Shown: one piece after another, positions 23,689 to 35,918 of the stretch | Layout of the letters: every line of letters begins with the position of its first letter | Numbering within the stretch: position 1 is the first letter of the stretch | Assembly (NCBI GenBank): GCA_947247005.1 | Contig: OX365955.1 | Location: forward strand, 41,705,822-41,769,821 | Direction: 5' to 3' | Source of the DNA: Spisula solida | Lineage: Eukaryota > Mollusca > Bivalvia > Venerida > Mactridae | DNA: 64,000 nt | Notes under the pieces: generated by a model | Database searches by the model: none | Seen by the model: only the letters and a program-made list of their open reading frames with translations | What the model was told of the DNA's origin: nothing | Program-made: the position numbers and the translations under genes

Positions 23689-23971
23689 GCACCAGTCAAT
23701 ATTTATCCGCCCGAGGGCGGCGAGCGACACAGGGGTGATTAGACTTTTTCAATTGTTTATGTCTTAATCCCCACCCTGGAGACAGTTTTTTATCATCCGG
23801 GTATTTTAATAAAAACAAGAATAAAAGTATTCGAAATTCCCGGACCAAAGTCTTTTTCCCGGGACTCAGAGTCGATAAGGTCGTTTAATTACCGCCTGTC
23901 GGTAAGAATCGTCTGTCTAATTCCCCCGGTATCCCCCCGCCACCCGAACGGGCATAATATTGACTGGTGCA
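23689..23971. mobile_element. Harbinger-like MITE (TIR 'tgcaccagtcaatatt'), internally deleted copy
   Basis: Starts 'tgcaccagtcaatattt' and ends 'aatattgactggtgca', an inverted repeat of about 16-25 bases that continues into 'cgcccgaggg / cacccgaacgggc'. Both flanks show 'taa', a possible 3-bp TSD of PIF/Harbinger type (TWA). It is about 50 bp shorter than its 332-bp copy-2 equivalent (48279-48610). Subterminal 'aattagac / gtctaatt' words recur. Confidence 0.78.
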
Positions 23972-24894
23972 TAAATCTATATTTCGTAATTTGATAACGT
24001 CCGCCATTTTTAAAATGTTCCATTAATCTGACTAAAACACGTCTCAAATAGACGCTACGCATGATGTAGATCGTGTACTTTAGTCAGATTGATCATCAAT
24101 GTTCAATTAGCCTACTTTCTGGTGTTTCAGTTTTTCATTATCATTGCGAGGATTTGCTTCTTCTGACTTTAGACAGTTAAAACCGACCACCGGGGCCTCG
24201 TTAATTGTCGACTTCTCATGTATTAGAGTAAAGTTAAGCCATTTCTTATACTGCAATGTCGTCTACTTAAGTAGCAGGTTCCTAATTAAGATTTACGAAA
24301 TGAATATATCGGAGGAGCAGACGACTGAATGGTCCAAGTCTCCAGCTATTATAGAAAAAGTTAAATGACTTCTTCATAAATCTGTCATTTAGCTGAGCTA
24401 ATATTTAAAATTCAATTAACAAGACAAAATCATATAATTTTTATAGACCTAGGGCAAGACGATGTCACTAAACAGTGCCTGAAAACATTACAAGGTAACT
24501 TATGATGGCAGTGTGTTAGTTTTATCAACTTTCAGGGATACATATTCGGATTAACATAGATATAATAACTAATCGGACATACCAGACAGGTCACGTGCTC
24601 ACAACGAATTGATACAAACTTTAATATCAAACGGGATCTGGCAATTGTACTTACTATCCAGCCTCTGACGAGTTTAATAATATGTCCTGAACGAGTTTAA
24701 TATCGTTTAATAAGTTCATATCAATTCACTTGACAACAAGTATAAGATTCTTTTTATCATTTGAAATTATAAACACGAAAATACACAATTTCTGTTGCAA
24801 AAACTTAATAAATTGAATCTCGATTTTGTTTTGTACAATTTATAGATCTAGTAAAAACAGGCTGCCTCGTATCATTCAAAATTGCTTGTAAACT

Positions 24895-25245
24895 GTATCT
24901 GTTGTGGATTGTCCTTGTGATGTGTGTCGTCCGTTTGTTATATTCTTGTCACCTGGTTCTTGCTCCGGTTAAGTTTGACTGACGGAGTGGTTGAATGTCG
25001 TGCTTTTTGTAGTTGCTAGTTTTTTGCGTTGGGCATTGTCGTGTTTTTGTACTAGCTTTTGATGTTGGTCATTGTATGTGTCATTTTGAGCGAAGTTGGA
25101 AATTGTCTTTGCCAATTTAGTTCTTCGAGGAGCGTCTAGTTTTAACACACGTTTCAACAATCGCATCCCGTTTTTACTGCCTGAAACCACTTTTATTCCT
25201 ACACCGCCAATAGACGACACCACCTAAGCCAAAGTAAACCGGCCG
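24895..25245 (-). pseudogene. K/R-rich family relic at the junction of the two 25-kb copies
   Basis: The minus-strand frame 24969-25223 reads, in part, SGSKNGMRLLKRVLKLDAPR, then RTKLAKTISNF and KLVQKHDNAQRKKLATT. In the neighbouring frame the end reads SVKLNRSKNQVTR...TTHHKDNP-like. The part nearest 24900 ('ttgtggattgtccttgtg', 'tcttgtcacctggttct', 'agtttgactgac') matches 59271-59370, whose other end matches the 20.5-kb K/R pseudogene, so all belong to one family. It sits exactly in the spacer between copy 1 and copy 2. Confidence 0.5.
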
Positions 25246-26692
25246 GTCAGCCAACAATTGCGTAACTTTCGCATATATATATGTACAGCTATATCACACT
25301 CAATAGAGTTTATCCAATGACCGACGGTCGTAAGCAGAATTTCAGCGCGCGGTCTTTAAGCGATTCAAAATCAATGTCATTGTAACCGTATGTGAGAGTT
25401 GACAGAATATTTAACGTTTATGGGGTTCAACCTGATCGCTAACTGACTATAAGAAATGTAATTGTCGCTAAATGAGACGCCAGTAACTGTCATTAAGGTA
25501 GTACAGGGTGTTTCAAAATGTATGTTATATATGTTTCAAAAAGAACCCGTATAATAACTTGGGTACTTGAGCTACATTCATGATAAATACATTATAAGAA
25601 AGGGTATATAAAAAATTGTGTTGTATACATTTGATGTAAATAAACCATAACTGCCCCGTCGTCTAGCAACAATCTATTTATTCAAATTTTTGATTTTATT
25701 GATTATGATTTTAACTTCATTCTCTTTAATATTGAGATGATTCAAATGTTTTTATTGCTATTTCAATTTTAAGCAACGGGAAATATCATAACACAATTAC
25801 CACATGTACTTCCAAAATATTCTTTCCTTGTAATAGGTAGGTGACAATGTCCCTCATATTTCGTGCTAAACTTGTGGAATAACGATTTAATGACATAAAG
25901 TAAATATATGTAGCTATCATATTATAGGGAGTGGTTGGAGAACAGGTCGGAAATTAAGCTTGTGGAGGATTTCAAATATCCGAATACTAAGAAATATGTC
26001 ATTTCTGAAATTGACAGGCTTGGTGGAAATAAACCAATCAACGATAGTAATGAAAATGATATAGTATGTATCAGGTGGTTGTACATCCAGCCTATTGACT
26101 GTTTTACTAACGGACCCAACGTTTACCGTAAATCCTACTCAAAACGATAATATTTGTGTAAATGCGTATTACTCAACTATCATAGTTTGTATGTGTAGTA
26201 AATTATTTAGTAACTTTGAAACAGGCAGCATAATTGGATAAAAAATCCTACGTATTGTATGTGTTAGTCTTCCGATTAAACGTTACGATTTGTCTACTAA
26301 CAATAGGTAGAAAACGAACTATGTACACATACTTATGAAACACGTAGGCAATGCTACATGTAGCAAATCAAAACAACTCATAGCCATACCTGCGTTTATC
26401 CCAAACTCTGATTGTAACGCTAATAGGAATCTATGAACAGCCAAAACGAGCATTTGCCCATTCAACAAGCAGTTAACAAGATTCCCCATATGAGTCAGAG
26501 GATAAACTAAATGGATAGTTAGCCAATATCTGGATAGGACATGTCTATCAAGCCGGGAACTCTCTAACGACAAAATACTATTATTCTAACAATTGAGATA
26601 TTAGGACCACACGGTGATATCTGACTGACTAATACTTACCATGCTATAATAGCGTTTCGTTTAATTTCAGTCATTGTCTCAAATAACAGTAA

Positions 26693-26890
26693 ACTCCCTG
26701 AAAACTGTACTCTCTGAAAACCGGAATTCTCATAAAACCGGACGATTTCTCAGGTCCTAAATTTTCTCCTTATTAAGTCAACTAAAAAACCTTCCGCAAT
26801 ACCGGACTCCCTGCATTCCGGATACCGGACGGCATTTTGGGTCCATTGACAAAATATCCAACTATAACTACTTTCGAAATACTGGACATG
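26693..26890 (+). mobile_element. Degenerate pogo/Tigger-like fragment, copy 2 only
   Basis: Copy 1 and copy 2 match up to 'gtcattgtctcaaat(t/a)ac'. Copy 2 then has 'agtaaactccctgaaaactg' followed by 'ctgaaaaccgg', 'taaaaccggac', 'ataccggactccctg' and 'ggataccgg'. Repeated 'CCCTGAAAACCGGA'-type words at an end are typical of pogo/Tigger termini. No matching right end was found. Absent from copy 1 (position about 1340). Confidence 0.5.
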
Positions 26891-27345
26891 TACATTTAAT
26901 ATAGTGTAAGTGACACATGTCGAATTCTGAATTGTTAGTTAAAAGATGGGTTAATAATAAAAGGTTGATTCTTTATTTAGCACTCAAACGTGACTGTATG
27001 CATCCATTATACGAAAAAGACACCATGACGATTACTACGTTAAAATATTTATATGTTGGCATTTTACATGCTCACTTGAAACAGGAAAGTAGTTTGTAGT
27101 TTACAAAAAACATCATCATGATTTAAACAGATGCCTGTAAGGTGTAAGGTTTGTTCGTTATTATAACACAAGGAGTAATTATAAATTGAACTTAATTAAG
27201 GAATCGACTGTGGGCGTATAACCCAATGAGACAGTAATGAATGGATGTGTATTTCAACACATTGAACTACGGGGAAGTGATATGTAAGAAGGTGTTTCCC
27301 GACTGTCGTATGTCAAGGTTTCTCATAGTTATTGTTACGGTTTCA

Positions 27346-27503
27346 TATGGTGGCTGATGTATGCCATGTCGTACTTTCGCTTTTTCGCCACAACAATGTA
27401 AAGACAAGACAAAGTCCACTTTTTCGCATTGTCACATTTTCGCATTTTCGCTTTGTTCTGGCCAAAAAGCGAAAATACGACATGGCATAAATCAGCCACC
27501 ATA
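27346..27503. mobile_element. Short palindromic MITE, copy 2 member
   Basis: Single copy-2 counterpart of 1782-1932 and 2261-2410. Left end 'tatggtggctgatgtatgcc' pairs with the reverse complement of the right end with few mismatches over about 45 bases. It is the clearest foldback of the three. Confidence 0.76.
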
Positions 27504-27716
27504 GTTTCTTGACTTACACCATATGAATGAATGTTTTTTTCTAAAGTGCGATTACTAGTTTATGTGTTATCCATTAACATTGTTGCAGTCACTGTGGCTT
27601 TATGTCGTTTATATATTAACAGGAGTGAATGTCGCTGTTATCAAATATGAATTGTAACAATTGACCATTTTGTACAATAAAGCACTATGTATTACATTTG
27701 TCTCTTTAAATAAAAT

Positions 27717-27895
27717 CTTTATTATTATTATTTCTCTAAGCCAGAGCCAACTGGCCCCTACCTCCGCAGCTTTGTCGAGTGCTAGAATTAGTGTCTTGTG
27801 GAGTCTACCCTTTATTCCCGTTGCAACCATCATAGAAAGCTCCTGCAGTTAACCTCCACTTTGAAACCCAATTATTCAACTGTGGCTTCTTCATT
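27717..27895 (-). pseudogene. Copy-2 counterpart of the retroelement C-terminal relic
   Basis: Same minus-strand relic as 2707-2910, with GIKGR, ALDKAA and SWLWLRE recognisable. Compared with copy 1 it lacks about 17 bases between the CRSFL and MMVATG parts, which breaks the frame. The (ATA)n tail is kept at 27717-27732. It is not functional. Confidence 0.5.
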
Positions 27896-28131
27896 CATAC
27901 CATTGTTCTACTTTCTCGATCTAGTAACATAGTTAGTTTACCCATATTCACCAGCTTTGGTATTATCAGACCAAAACGTATCTGATATGATGTTTTTAAA
28001 AGACGTAACGGATTTAATTAATGCAAGTGTATACAAAACTCCAACAAATGGTGATATAGATAGTAGTACCAAGACCTTAATTGAAAATCGTGACTAAGAG
28101 CATCGTGCAGTAGAAACGATCTGATTGGTTT

Positions 28132-29245
28132 TAATAATAATAATGACTTTATTTTACGAGGTTAACACATTTGCATATAAACACAATCTTCCATGCGGAC
28201 CTCAACATATAATACATACATTAAAATGATAGTTGCAAACATAGTGAACTTAACAAATGAAATGAAGTAGGCAAACTTAACAGTTAAATGAAAGTAGATA
28301 ATACATGTTAACTAAGATGAATAATGAAAACTGTGTATACACATGACTTAGCTATTGGAGTACATGTGCTATGATACAATGCTATGATATAAACAAGTTA
28401 CGAGACAATAACATACTATTTACAATGATTCTAGAACATACTTATTTTATTTGTAGTCCCAGTCTGGAAACTTCCATCTTATTTACATCCTTTTGAATTA
28501 TTCGAGAGGGCTTGCAAACTTATATGAAAAGGTATACTTTCCCAAAGTATTGGTCCAGTGTAGCTTAATGACTTCCGAAAGAATTCCTTTTTTGTTTTGG
28601 TTCATGGGGTAATTTTTTACAAGAACTCTTTAACATATTTGAATTTGTTTGAGATATTTTCAGGAATGTTGGGATTTTAATATCTAGAGATTTGTAAATT
28701 ATCTTGACTTTTTTGTATTCAACACGTTGTGGAAATGTCATCCATTTAAGTTGCTTAAAAAATCACCGGAGGGTGCATCATATGGTTTATCTAAAATTAT
28801 TCTCACTGCTCTCTTTTGTAATTTTATTAAATCATCTTGTAATTTGGCGCAGCAGTTCCCCCATATTGTGTTACAATTTTCCAAGTAAGATAAAATATAA
28901 GCATTATAAAATAGTTTGCGAGCATGCAAGTCAAGAAAGCGTTTTATTCTTACTAGAAGATAATGTAGGGAGTTGCACTTTTTTATTGTTTTTTTTTCAT
29001 CTTGAAGTTTTGAATGACTTGTACGCCAAGGAGTTTATCATTTTTTACAATATCAAGAGGTTGATTACACATCGTTAGTTCTATGGGATCATCGTTTTCA
29101 ATTTCTTTAGATAGTTTTGTTGATGCAGAAATAACCATAGCTTTGGTTTTATTTGCATCATAGCATTATTATTACACTAGTTTTTAATTCAATCAAGGTC
29201 ATTTTGTAAGTCGTAATTATTATTATTAATGGTTGCAAAGGAATA
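28132..29245 (-). pseudogene. Copy-2 counterpart of the 5'-truncated LINE reverse-transcriptase relic
   Basis: Same relic as 3143-4275. Here the ARKLFYNAYILSYLENCN...IWGN...LQKRAVRIILDKPYD block stays open over about 60 codons (28738-28929). Deletions elsewhere, for example loss of the segment between 'MLKN' and 'VKNYF', break the frame. The long + strand frame at 28704-29078 is the antisense of this relic. The (AAT)n tail is at 28133-28144. Confidence 0.82.
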
Positions 29246-30371
29246 GTTCATACTACCTGACTCGAATTGGCTTTACTTGTCTAAAAGGTGATTATTTAGA
29301 AGCATAAACCCTTACAAACAACTCTATGCTTACATAGACGTATTACATTTCGTACAGTCATTGTGTGAAATAAACAGACACGTGCTTTGAAAACGACGGA
29401 CGTGTGAAACAATCCGTGTCCAAATCAATAGCAATTAAAGATAGTGATTGAAACATTGAACGTTTCACTTTGCCTTTGGGTGTATAGATACAATGACTAT
29501 TAAGGAATGTTCACCTTACATAATGAACACCATTGTTTGTATCCAGAGTTACGACTTTTTATATTTGCTCCATGTAAGTAATAGATTTCAGATAAACTTT
29601 TAATAGAACTTCAAGCATCCAAAGGGGAATAAAGTGGATGCCTATAGAAAATGTCACAGAGTTACGAATATTAGTACTACACCATTGAACTCGCCTTTCG
29701 GGTAGTAAAGTTGTAGAGCCAATAAATCATAGTGTAGTATGTAACCATAACATTGTACTAGTGTTTCATGCCAAGCTTTAAATCGTGTTCCTTTCTGAGA
29801 CCATACTCTCCGTAACTTCATAATGTGTTCATTAAAAGCACAGTTTACTTTGCATTCCAGTATCCTATTAACAGATCATTTTCAAAATGAATAGCATTAA
29901 GCAATGCGTAAATACACTCAACACAAGTAATTTGAGTAATCAACCAGGTTTTCGACCAATTAGGTTTACCAAAACTGTTTATTAACGATATCAAGTGTGT
30001 AGGGAGTACTCATTGTAAGCTACATTACCAGAGGTTAGGGTTTAAAGGGATTGCCTCAAATATTGGTGTATTGCAAAAATAAAATAAAATTCTCAAATAT
30101 TCGCGTAATTTTGGTATAGTTGCCTGTATATCCCATACACAACCACACTGACATCTAAAATAACTTCAGAAACTTCGGCATTTTGTAGTTATTTAGTATG
30201 TTTACATAAACATTCTGCAGGGTTTTAATACTACTATATAATTATATACTAGTATATAACTACATAATTAACACTACTATTACTTAAATTGCCTGAAATT
30301 TGTTCGCATTTGATGAAAACGAATAAAAAAACGAACCATATACCTCACTGATGTTTACGCTGTAGTTTGTT

Positions 30372-31490
30372 GATGTTACAGTACAATCATGTGTGAATTA
30401 CATAATTCACAAAGCATGTTGGAACGAAACTTATCAGTGTCAGTTGGCGATATCGAGAGTGGTTAAAATTGCTTATCTGCACCAAATCTTTCCTAAAGCA
30501 ACCGTCAGTGGCTTTCTATTACAGCGATACTTGGTAAGGGTGGAAAATCACTATATACAAAAATTTTAGCCCAATCTGTGAGGCAGCACCTTTAAATAAA
30601 AAAAAATATCCAAATATTGAAAAAAATCCAAATTATCCATTAATATTGTGTATACGCATTAAATAGAGGATATGTGTTGATTTTGGTGTAAGATCGAATT
30701 TTATTTCACCGAGTGGTAACAGGAAATCAATCTTTTCACGACTGGCGTAGTCACGAGTGAAAATTAATTTCACAGGTGAAATAAAATTGATCTTGCAAGA
30801 TGAGTATGATATCTTTCTTTCTTCAAATTATTCATGCTTTATTTGTACATGGCTTAAAGCGTAGGTCCCACTGAGGAATTCCTCATCGGCGACATATCTT
30901 CTCCAGATGGCCCCGATATTTATTACAGAACCTGTCCCAAATGCCCCCGAAGTCTCTATTGTTAAAATTGTACCTACATGTATGTAATTGGTAAACAATT
31001 ACGATTTTAACAATGGTTTCAATGTCGATGCATTTTCTACAGTAATCACTTATTATAAATGACTAATGTTTAAGTGTGCGAACTACATGTATATACGAAT
31101 TAATGATGCAGAACATTGGAGATTTTACCATTGCATAAAGCGTGCGTTTTAAGTCCTTGTGTGTATTTGTTGCAAAGCATAAAAAGCAACACAGCAGCAA
31201 ATACAATATTCGATTGAAATAAATCTCCCGCGAAAGAACTGAACTTTAGAAAATACATCATTTTATGTGTCCCGTTGTTGGTATACTTTTTATGTGTTTT
31301 TGTTAGATTGATAATGAAATACAAATACTCAGTGTAGGCGAACGCAGAGCGCAGCACATGAAATAATGTGTTACGTCGTTTGCGTAATGTTTATACTTCA
31401 TAATGTCTGCACTTTCAAAAAGACAGATTTTATGCCGACACATTTCAAAGTAATTTGGTAAGTACAATTGTGATAAAGTGAAAAATGTAA
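30372..31490. other. Copy-2-only block replacing copy-1 5394-9010
   Basis: Unrelated to the 3.6-kb block in the same place of copy 1. It contains the truncated foldback element (30661-30794). A short GC-richer stretch at about 30855-30955 (with the palindrome 'gaggaattcctc') stays open on the minus strand for about 40 codons (GAFGTGSVINIGAIWRRYVA and on) without a recognised match. The rest is AT-rich. Minus-strand frames at 31100-31536 carry no recognisable motif. Confidence 0.6.
30661..30794. mobile_element. Second member of the foldback family, right end truncated
   Basis: Begins 'aaatagaggatatgtgttgattttgg', as at 16645, and runs through the 'ttttcacga.tggcgtag.cacgagtgaaaa' core to 'ggtgaaataaaattgatctt', after which the outer right arm is missing. 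Mutations in the core palindrome show it is older or less constrained than the 16.6-kb member. Confidence 0.75.
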
Positions 31491-32745
31491 GACTATTTTT
31501 CTGAGAAGCAGAAATACATCTAACAACAACAGCCAATATTTATTTAAGCAATACAGATCAACAAGAATTCCGTAGAAAATCTCAACTCGTGTTTATGTGT
31601 TTCCTATTCCCTTATACTATGCCCTTGGGGTCAATTGTTGTCATTTCAACTAATTTATAAATCTTTCCTTACACTTACACATATTAGATAGAATTCATTA
31701 AGAACATTCAATCGGCAAACATATCTATGTCAGGCAATCCGAATCTGCTTCTGACGGATTAAATAACCAATTCTGATCTTGGACCGCTATTAACTTTACT
31801 GATATTTGATTGGAAGCAACTGGTATACGAATATTGACGTGTAGGAGTGTTTTGAGTGCTTGACCTTCATCTGGATGACTAACTTGATGGATCAATGAGT
31901 ATAATTATAACAGAAGCTTTATTGGAACGATTTACGAAACTGGTCGTGTACAAGCAACTGAACATCATGGAAGCACAATTGTACACAATGCCAAGGAGGG
32001 GCATAGCCTGGAACCTGGATGTGCCGTGCAACAAGAGTAATCTACCAACTAAACTGGTCACACAAACTCATATAGGAAGCAGGCTCAATGGTGTCAACTA
32101 ATGAGTAATGACAGTATAATTTGATATGATTAAAATACTATTTATTTCAAATTAAAATATTTTCAAACATTTATGTACTAAATGTATCCGTCCCATATAC
32201 AAACTATATTTATACACAAAATGAACGATACGTTTCGTCATTTACAAAATAGCATATTTTTATGTACAAGACGTGGTACCTAGCAATTGTTTAGTGTAAT
32301 AAATATTACAAACGTTTTCTGTGTCAGAGGCATGGAACAAATACATAGGCAAATTCCTTATTACTTAATACTACACCAAATGTCGCCATAGTTTGTTGTT
32401 TACTAAATATTGTTTCAGGTGTGTATTTCATACAAATAACTGAGTTAAAGGGACAAATAAATAGAAAATAACACTCCTCGTTACCAGTACTATACCAACT
32501 TCCATGAAGATATAAACTTGACCATACAACGCCTATATTTCATTTTGTCAATACATTGTTGTCCTTTTTTCTAATTCCCCAAACAGCAATATTTTCTTGC
32601 AAGAGAATATAACAAGGCATTGTATATAGAGATGTTCACACACTTCCAGCAAATAATTAACTATTGCTTATTATTGATACTAAATGCTACAATTTGACGC
32701 TACAATATAGGATACACTGGTATTCTATGTTAGATCATTTAGATA

Positions 32746-33009
32746 ATGTTCTTCACATATATGAACATCATCATTTCTACGGATGGTCAATTCATCCATA
32801 AACCTAGTCAGTCGACAAATAACAATGGATCGAAAAAATCTCTGTCTTTCTGGTATGATAACAGCGATAATGACAAGCATCTTGTTTTTACATCATTAAT
32901 TATCTTAAGAGTAGTTGTTATAATGCAACAGACGTTTACAGATCTCCACATCAGACGAGCGATGCTTTATCATGATAATATTCACATTAGGCCAATCATA
33001 AGCAATTAA
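32746..33009 (+). CDS. Copy-2 partner of the hypothetical 87-codon ORF
   Basis: Same frame as 10188-10451, intact. Differences from copy 1: ATC to TTC at codon 3, TAC/TAT, ATT/ATC, AAT to AAA, GAC/GAT, CAC/CAT, AGG/AGA, GTT/GTA, GGA to CGA. The flanking DNA aligns as well but carries indels (for example near 33050-33110), while the frame does not. Function unknown. Confidence 0.25.
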   Translation: MFFTYMNIIISTDGQFIHKPSQSTNNNGSKKSLSFWYDNSDNDKHLVFTSLIILRVVVIMQQTFTDLHIRRAMLYHDNIHIRPIISN

Positions 33010-33820
33010 GATCCTAATTTAACTTCGGTCTTATCGAGTAAAACACTAAAAACGGTAAATCGAGGATTATTGTTGTGATATCTCATCGTGTGATAATAAT
33101 TTTCACGAGCACATAGCAGAAACCCCTTGGCGCTCTTCAGTGCATTAGGCTTCCACAGCTGCTCAATAGCTACATCTGTTTTGGGCCTTCCTCTCTGTTG
33201 TGATCTAGGTTGTTCCCAATTGCTTTCGCCTTGTCTCATATGTTCATCTCAAGGTGATTTCTCTTTTTTCCCTTATTTACGACATCACAACAATGTCACA
33301 TAACCACGTCTTTAGTTAACACAACATGGTGTTTTCCTTAAGCCTGTTTTATTTTTCATTGAAAAAATAGAATGTACTGATAAACATTCACTGTCAAACA
33401 ACTAGATATTTTGATATTTCGCGGAAAGAATAATAAATATTTCCCTTATTTTGCACTTAATAAGATTACATATAAGCAGCTAAACATGTTTTGTCCTGTA
33501 GACTTATACACTAATAAAAGATATAACATCAGGGGATGATCAAGTAATTCAAGAAAATAACGTTGTAGGTTAAATAGTATACATGTATCATACAGCGACA
33601 TACGTACTTGCTCCATAAGTTACAATCTCTAAAAGCAGATGTGGTCAAAACAGTTTTGTTACAGATATACAAAAATAACTAAAATAGGAACAATGTAACA
33701 TTGTACCAATGTTGTAGTTCATATGAGTTAACTCCGGGTTGACAGCTGCTAAATCTAAGGTTGATATTTTGACAAGAGGGGGTCATTTTACACGGAACAA
33801 GCCGATTATTCGTTTACCTA

Positions 33821-34012
33821 AATTATAGATGTTATGTAAAACATGTCTGGCTATACACTATATAAGCCAAGTCAATTTGTGTTAAGATTAGTTGAAATTG
33901 GAGCGCCGAGTCATGAGTGGAGCTCTGAGTCAGACCGGAGCGTATGTATTGAATAAAACGTTGAAACTGCTATACTGTTTTAAGTGATTACTTTAGCCAT
34001 ATTACGCTACAA
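33821..34012 (+). repeat. 5' long-terminal-repeat-like direct repeat
   Basis: Identical to 35919-36110. TATA-like 'tatataagcc' at about 33860, 'aataaa' at about 33953. It also holds 'gagcgccgagtcatgagtgg' and 'gagctctgagtc'. Confidence 0.8.
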
Positions 34013-34021
34013 GGCTAACTT

Positions 34022-34040
34022 TTGGTGATCGTGACCAGCA
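34022..34040 (+). promoter_or_regulatory. Primer-binding-site-like sequence
   Basis: 'tggtgatcgtgacc' begins about 11 bases after the 'taca' end of the first repeat. LTR elements prime from a tRNA 3' end, so the site should start TGG. The fit is suggestive, but the spacing is a little long and the tRNA is unknown. Confidence 0.35.
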
Positions 34041-34551
34041 CACGCGAGTACGAACCTTATATGATCAGGAATGAGGTGAGTGAATGTTTGTAAAGTTCTA
34101 TTTTGCTTGTGTCGAGAAGATAATAAAATTTAAATTATGGCAAATGGTTTAAAAGCTGTAAGTACCCAGGGTGTCGCAAGGGTGATCTTAGAATATGATG
34201 GAAATTCAAATCAATATAAATCATGGATTAAAATGGAAAGAAAATGTTATACTTAGTTACTTAAGCGGACTATTTTAGGCTAATTAATAAATATAAATGA
34301 TAAAATTACATGTAAATATAAAAATGAAAAATGTCAAAACGTTCAAATACGTAACTGAAATTGATAGTTACTAATTAAAATTTTATCATGTCAAGTTGTC
34401 AAGTGCATATACATCACGTGGTAAATTGTAAATATTAATGCAGTGTTGTTATATAAAAAATTGAAATTTAAATAATGTATCAAATGTATAGACTGTAAAT
34501 AGTGAGTATAACATGTCGTAATAGTCAATAATGTTGATATGATTATTCGTT

Positions 34552-35380
34552 AGGAGAATCGGGTGTGTATTATGGTTTTACGGTTGTTGACCGATGTCTA
34601 CAAATAGATATTATGCGAACATAATTATTTGTAAGAATTTTTGAGTATATTGTCGAGATATTAAGTATTATATAGAAGTCGAGAGCAAATAAGTTGCATA
34701 TGAATATGTTTTATTCATTATAACGACTATTATAATATTGGAGTTTAGATACGAGGGTCGGGATGTGTTATTGTTGTGTTGAGATAAATGTTATGAGAAC
34801 ATAATTAGTAGTAGAGACATATTATATAAGAAGTCGAAGGCCAGTATTTATTAGAAATCAGAAGGCATATGAATGTATTTTGAAACGACTGTCTATAATA
34901 TCAGAAGTTGAGGAAGATCGGTTAGTTGAGGAAGATCGGTTACTTTGGAGTCTTTGTTCTATTGTTATTTTTAACGATATTGTTACGCTAAGTCGATAGC
35001 CGGTATTTTTTAGGAAATCAGAAGGCACATATATAATTATGATTTTATTCATAAAACGACTAGTTTAATATCAGAAAAGATAGCAATAATATCATTGTAA
35101 GGAGAATCGGTTTATGTTGTAAATATTGTTTAAAATATTTTTATGAAAAGTATAATAAAAAACGAAATTATGCGTAGAAACATTTGACTATATACATATG
35201 TTATGAATACAGTAATTGAATATGATGAAATCGGTAAAGGTCATTAGCATGTTAGGCAATCAGCAACATAGGAATATTTGTTATTCAATAAAACGACTGT
35301 AATATCCGATTATATCAATATTGTTATAGATACGGAGAGTCGATTATGTTGTAATGGTTATCAACCGATGTTATTAGATT
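34552..35380 (+). repeat. Degenerate tandem array inside the LTR-type element
   Basis: Four decayed units of about 160-250 bases recur. Each shows a 'gaga(a/g)tcgg...tgtt...' start, an 'aatcag(a)aggca(t)at' or 'agcaacataggaat' word and an 'aacgact(g)' end (anchor 'aacgact' at about 34723, 34887, 35054 and 35293). A short perfect repeat 'gttgaggaagatcggtta' lies at about 34906-34941. Confidence 0.55.
35102..35197 (+). repeat. Left arm of a 96-bp inverted repeat
   Basis: Pairs with 35822-35917 over 96 bases with one mismatch ('ttgtaaatattg' against 'ttgttaatattg'). The loop is about 624 bases. Confidence 0.9.
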
Positions 35381-35821
35381 TAAAATTAAAGTTACACTTC
35401 ACTTACATTGTATATTACGCCATGTACACAAAATAATAAATAATGCAATTCATTAAGTTAGACATTAACTGTAGGGCATTTAATGATTATATAACGTTAG
35501 GATATTAGTTAGAGAACTCAAGTACAAGCAAAGTAGAAGTAAGTTAATTAATTAATTGTAAGCGTATCAAAGCATAAGAAGGAATTGAAACTTTCCAATG
35601 AATAAACTAATAAATAAATCAAAATAGTTACTTTGATAGAAGTCCATGATAAGTCTTCAACATGTATTTCCATTATGAGTAGTTATAATGATCACCATTG
35701 CCGCACTGGGTACCTTAGCAATTTTATTTTGTTAAAAAAAATGTGTATTAAATTAAAAACACTTGCTCAAGCAATATGAAACTAGCATTCATGTCACTAT
35801 ATACCTGTCCAGTACAATACA

Positions 35822-35917
35822 ATGTATATAGTCAAATGTTTCTACGCATAATTTCGTTTTTTATTATACTTTTCATAAAAATATTTTAAACAATATTAAC
35901 AACATAAACCGATTCTC
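35822..35917 (-). repeat. Right arm of the 96-bp inverted repeat, abutting the 3' LTR-like repeat
   Basis: Reverse complement of 35102-35197. It ends one base before the 192-bp direct repeat at 35919, where a polypurine tract would be expected. Confidence 0.9.
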
Positions 35918-35918
35918 T

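Larger units (their letters stand above)
1..24690 (+). repeat. Copy 1 of a ~25-kb direct (tandem) segmental duplication
   Basis: Nearly every stretch of this segment recurs in the same order and orientation about 25 kb downstream. The offset is about 25,275 at the left end, about 24,980 near 4-5 kb, about 22,558 near 10 kb, about 25,175 near 13 kb and about 24,595 near 23.7 kb. Sample hand counts: 2 differences in 120 bases at 12361-12480, 4 in 120 at 4801-4920, 9 in 264 at 10188-10451, 6 in 249 at 12755-13003. Homology already runs at base ~10, so the copy may begin before the window. Large non-matching blocks are listed separately. It could be a real duplication or two haplotypes joined by the assembler. 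Confidence 0.93.

Noticed and set aside
28704..29078. 124-codon + strand frame, longest in the duplicated region outside the LINE
   Set aside because: It is the antisense of the LINE reverse-transcriptase relic on the minus strand (28132-29245). The same holds for 3792-3983.
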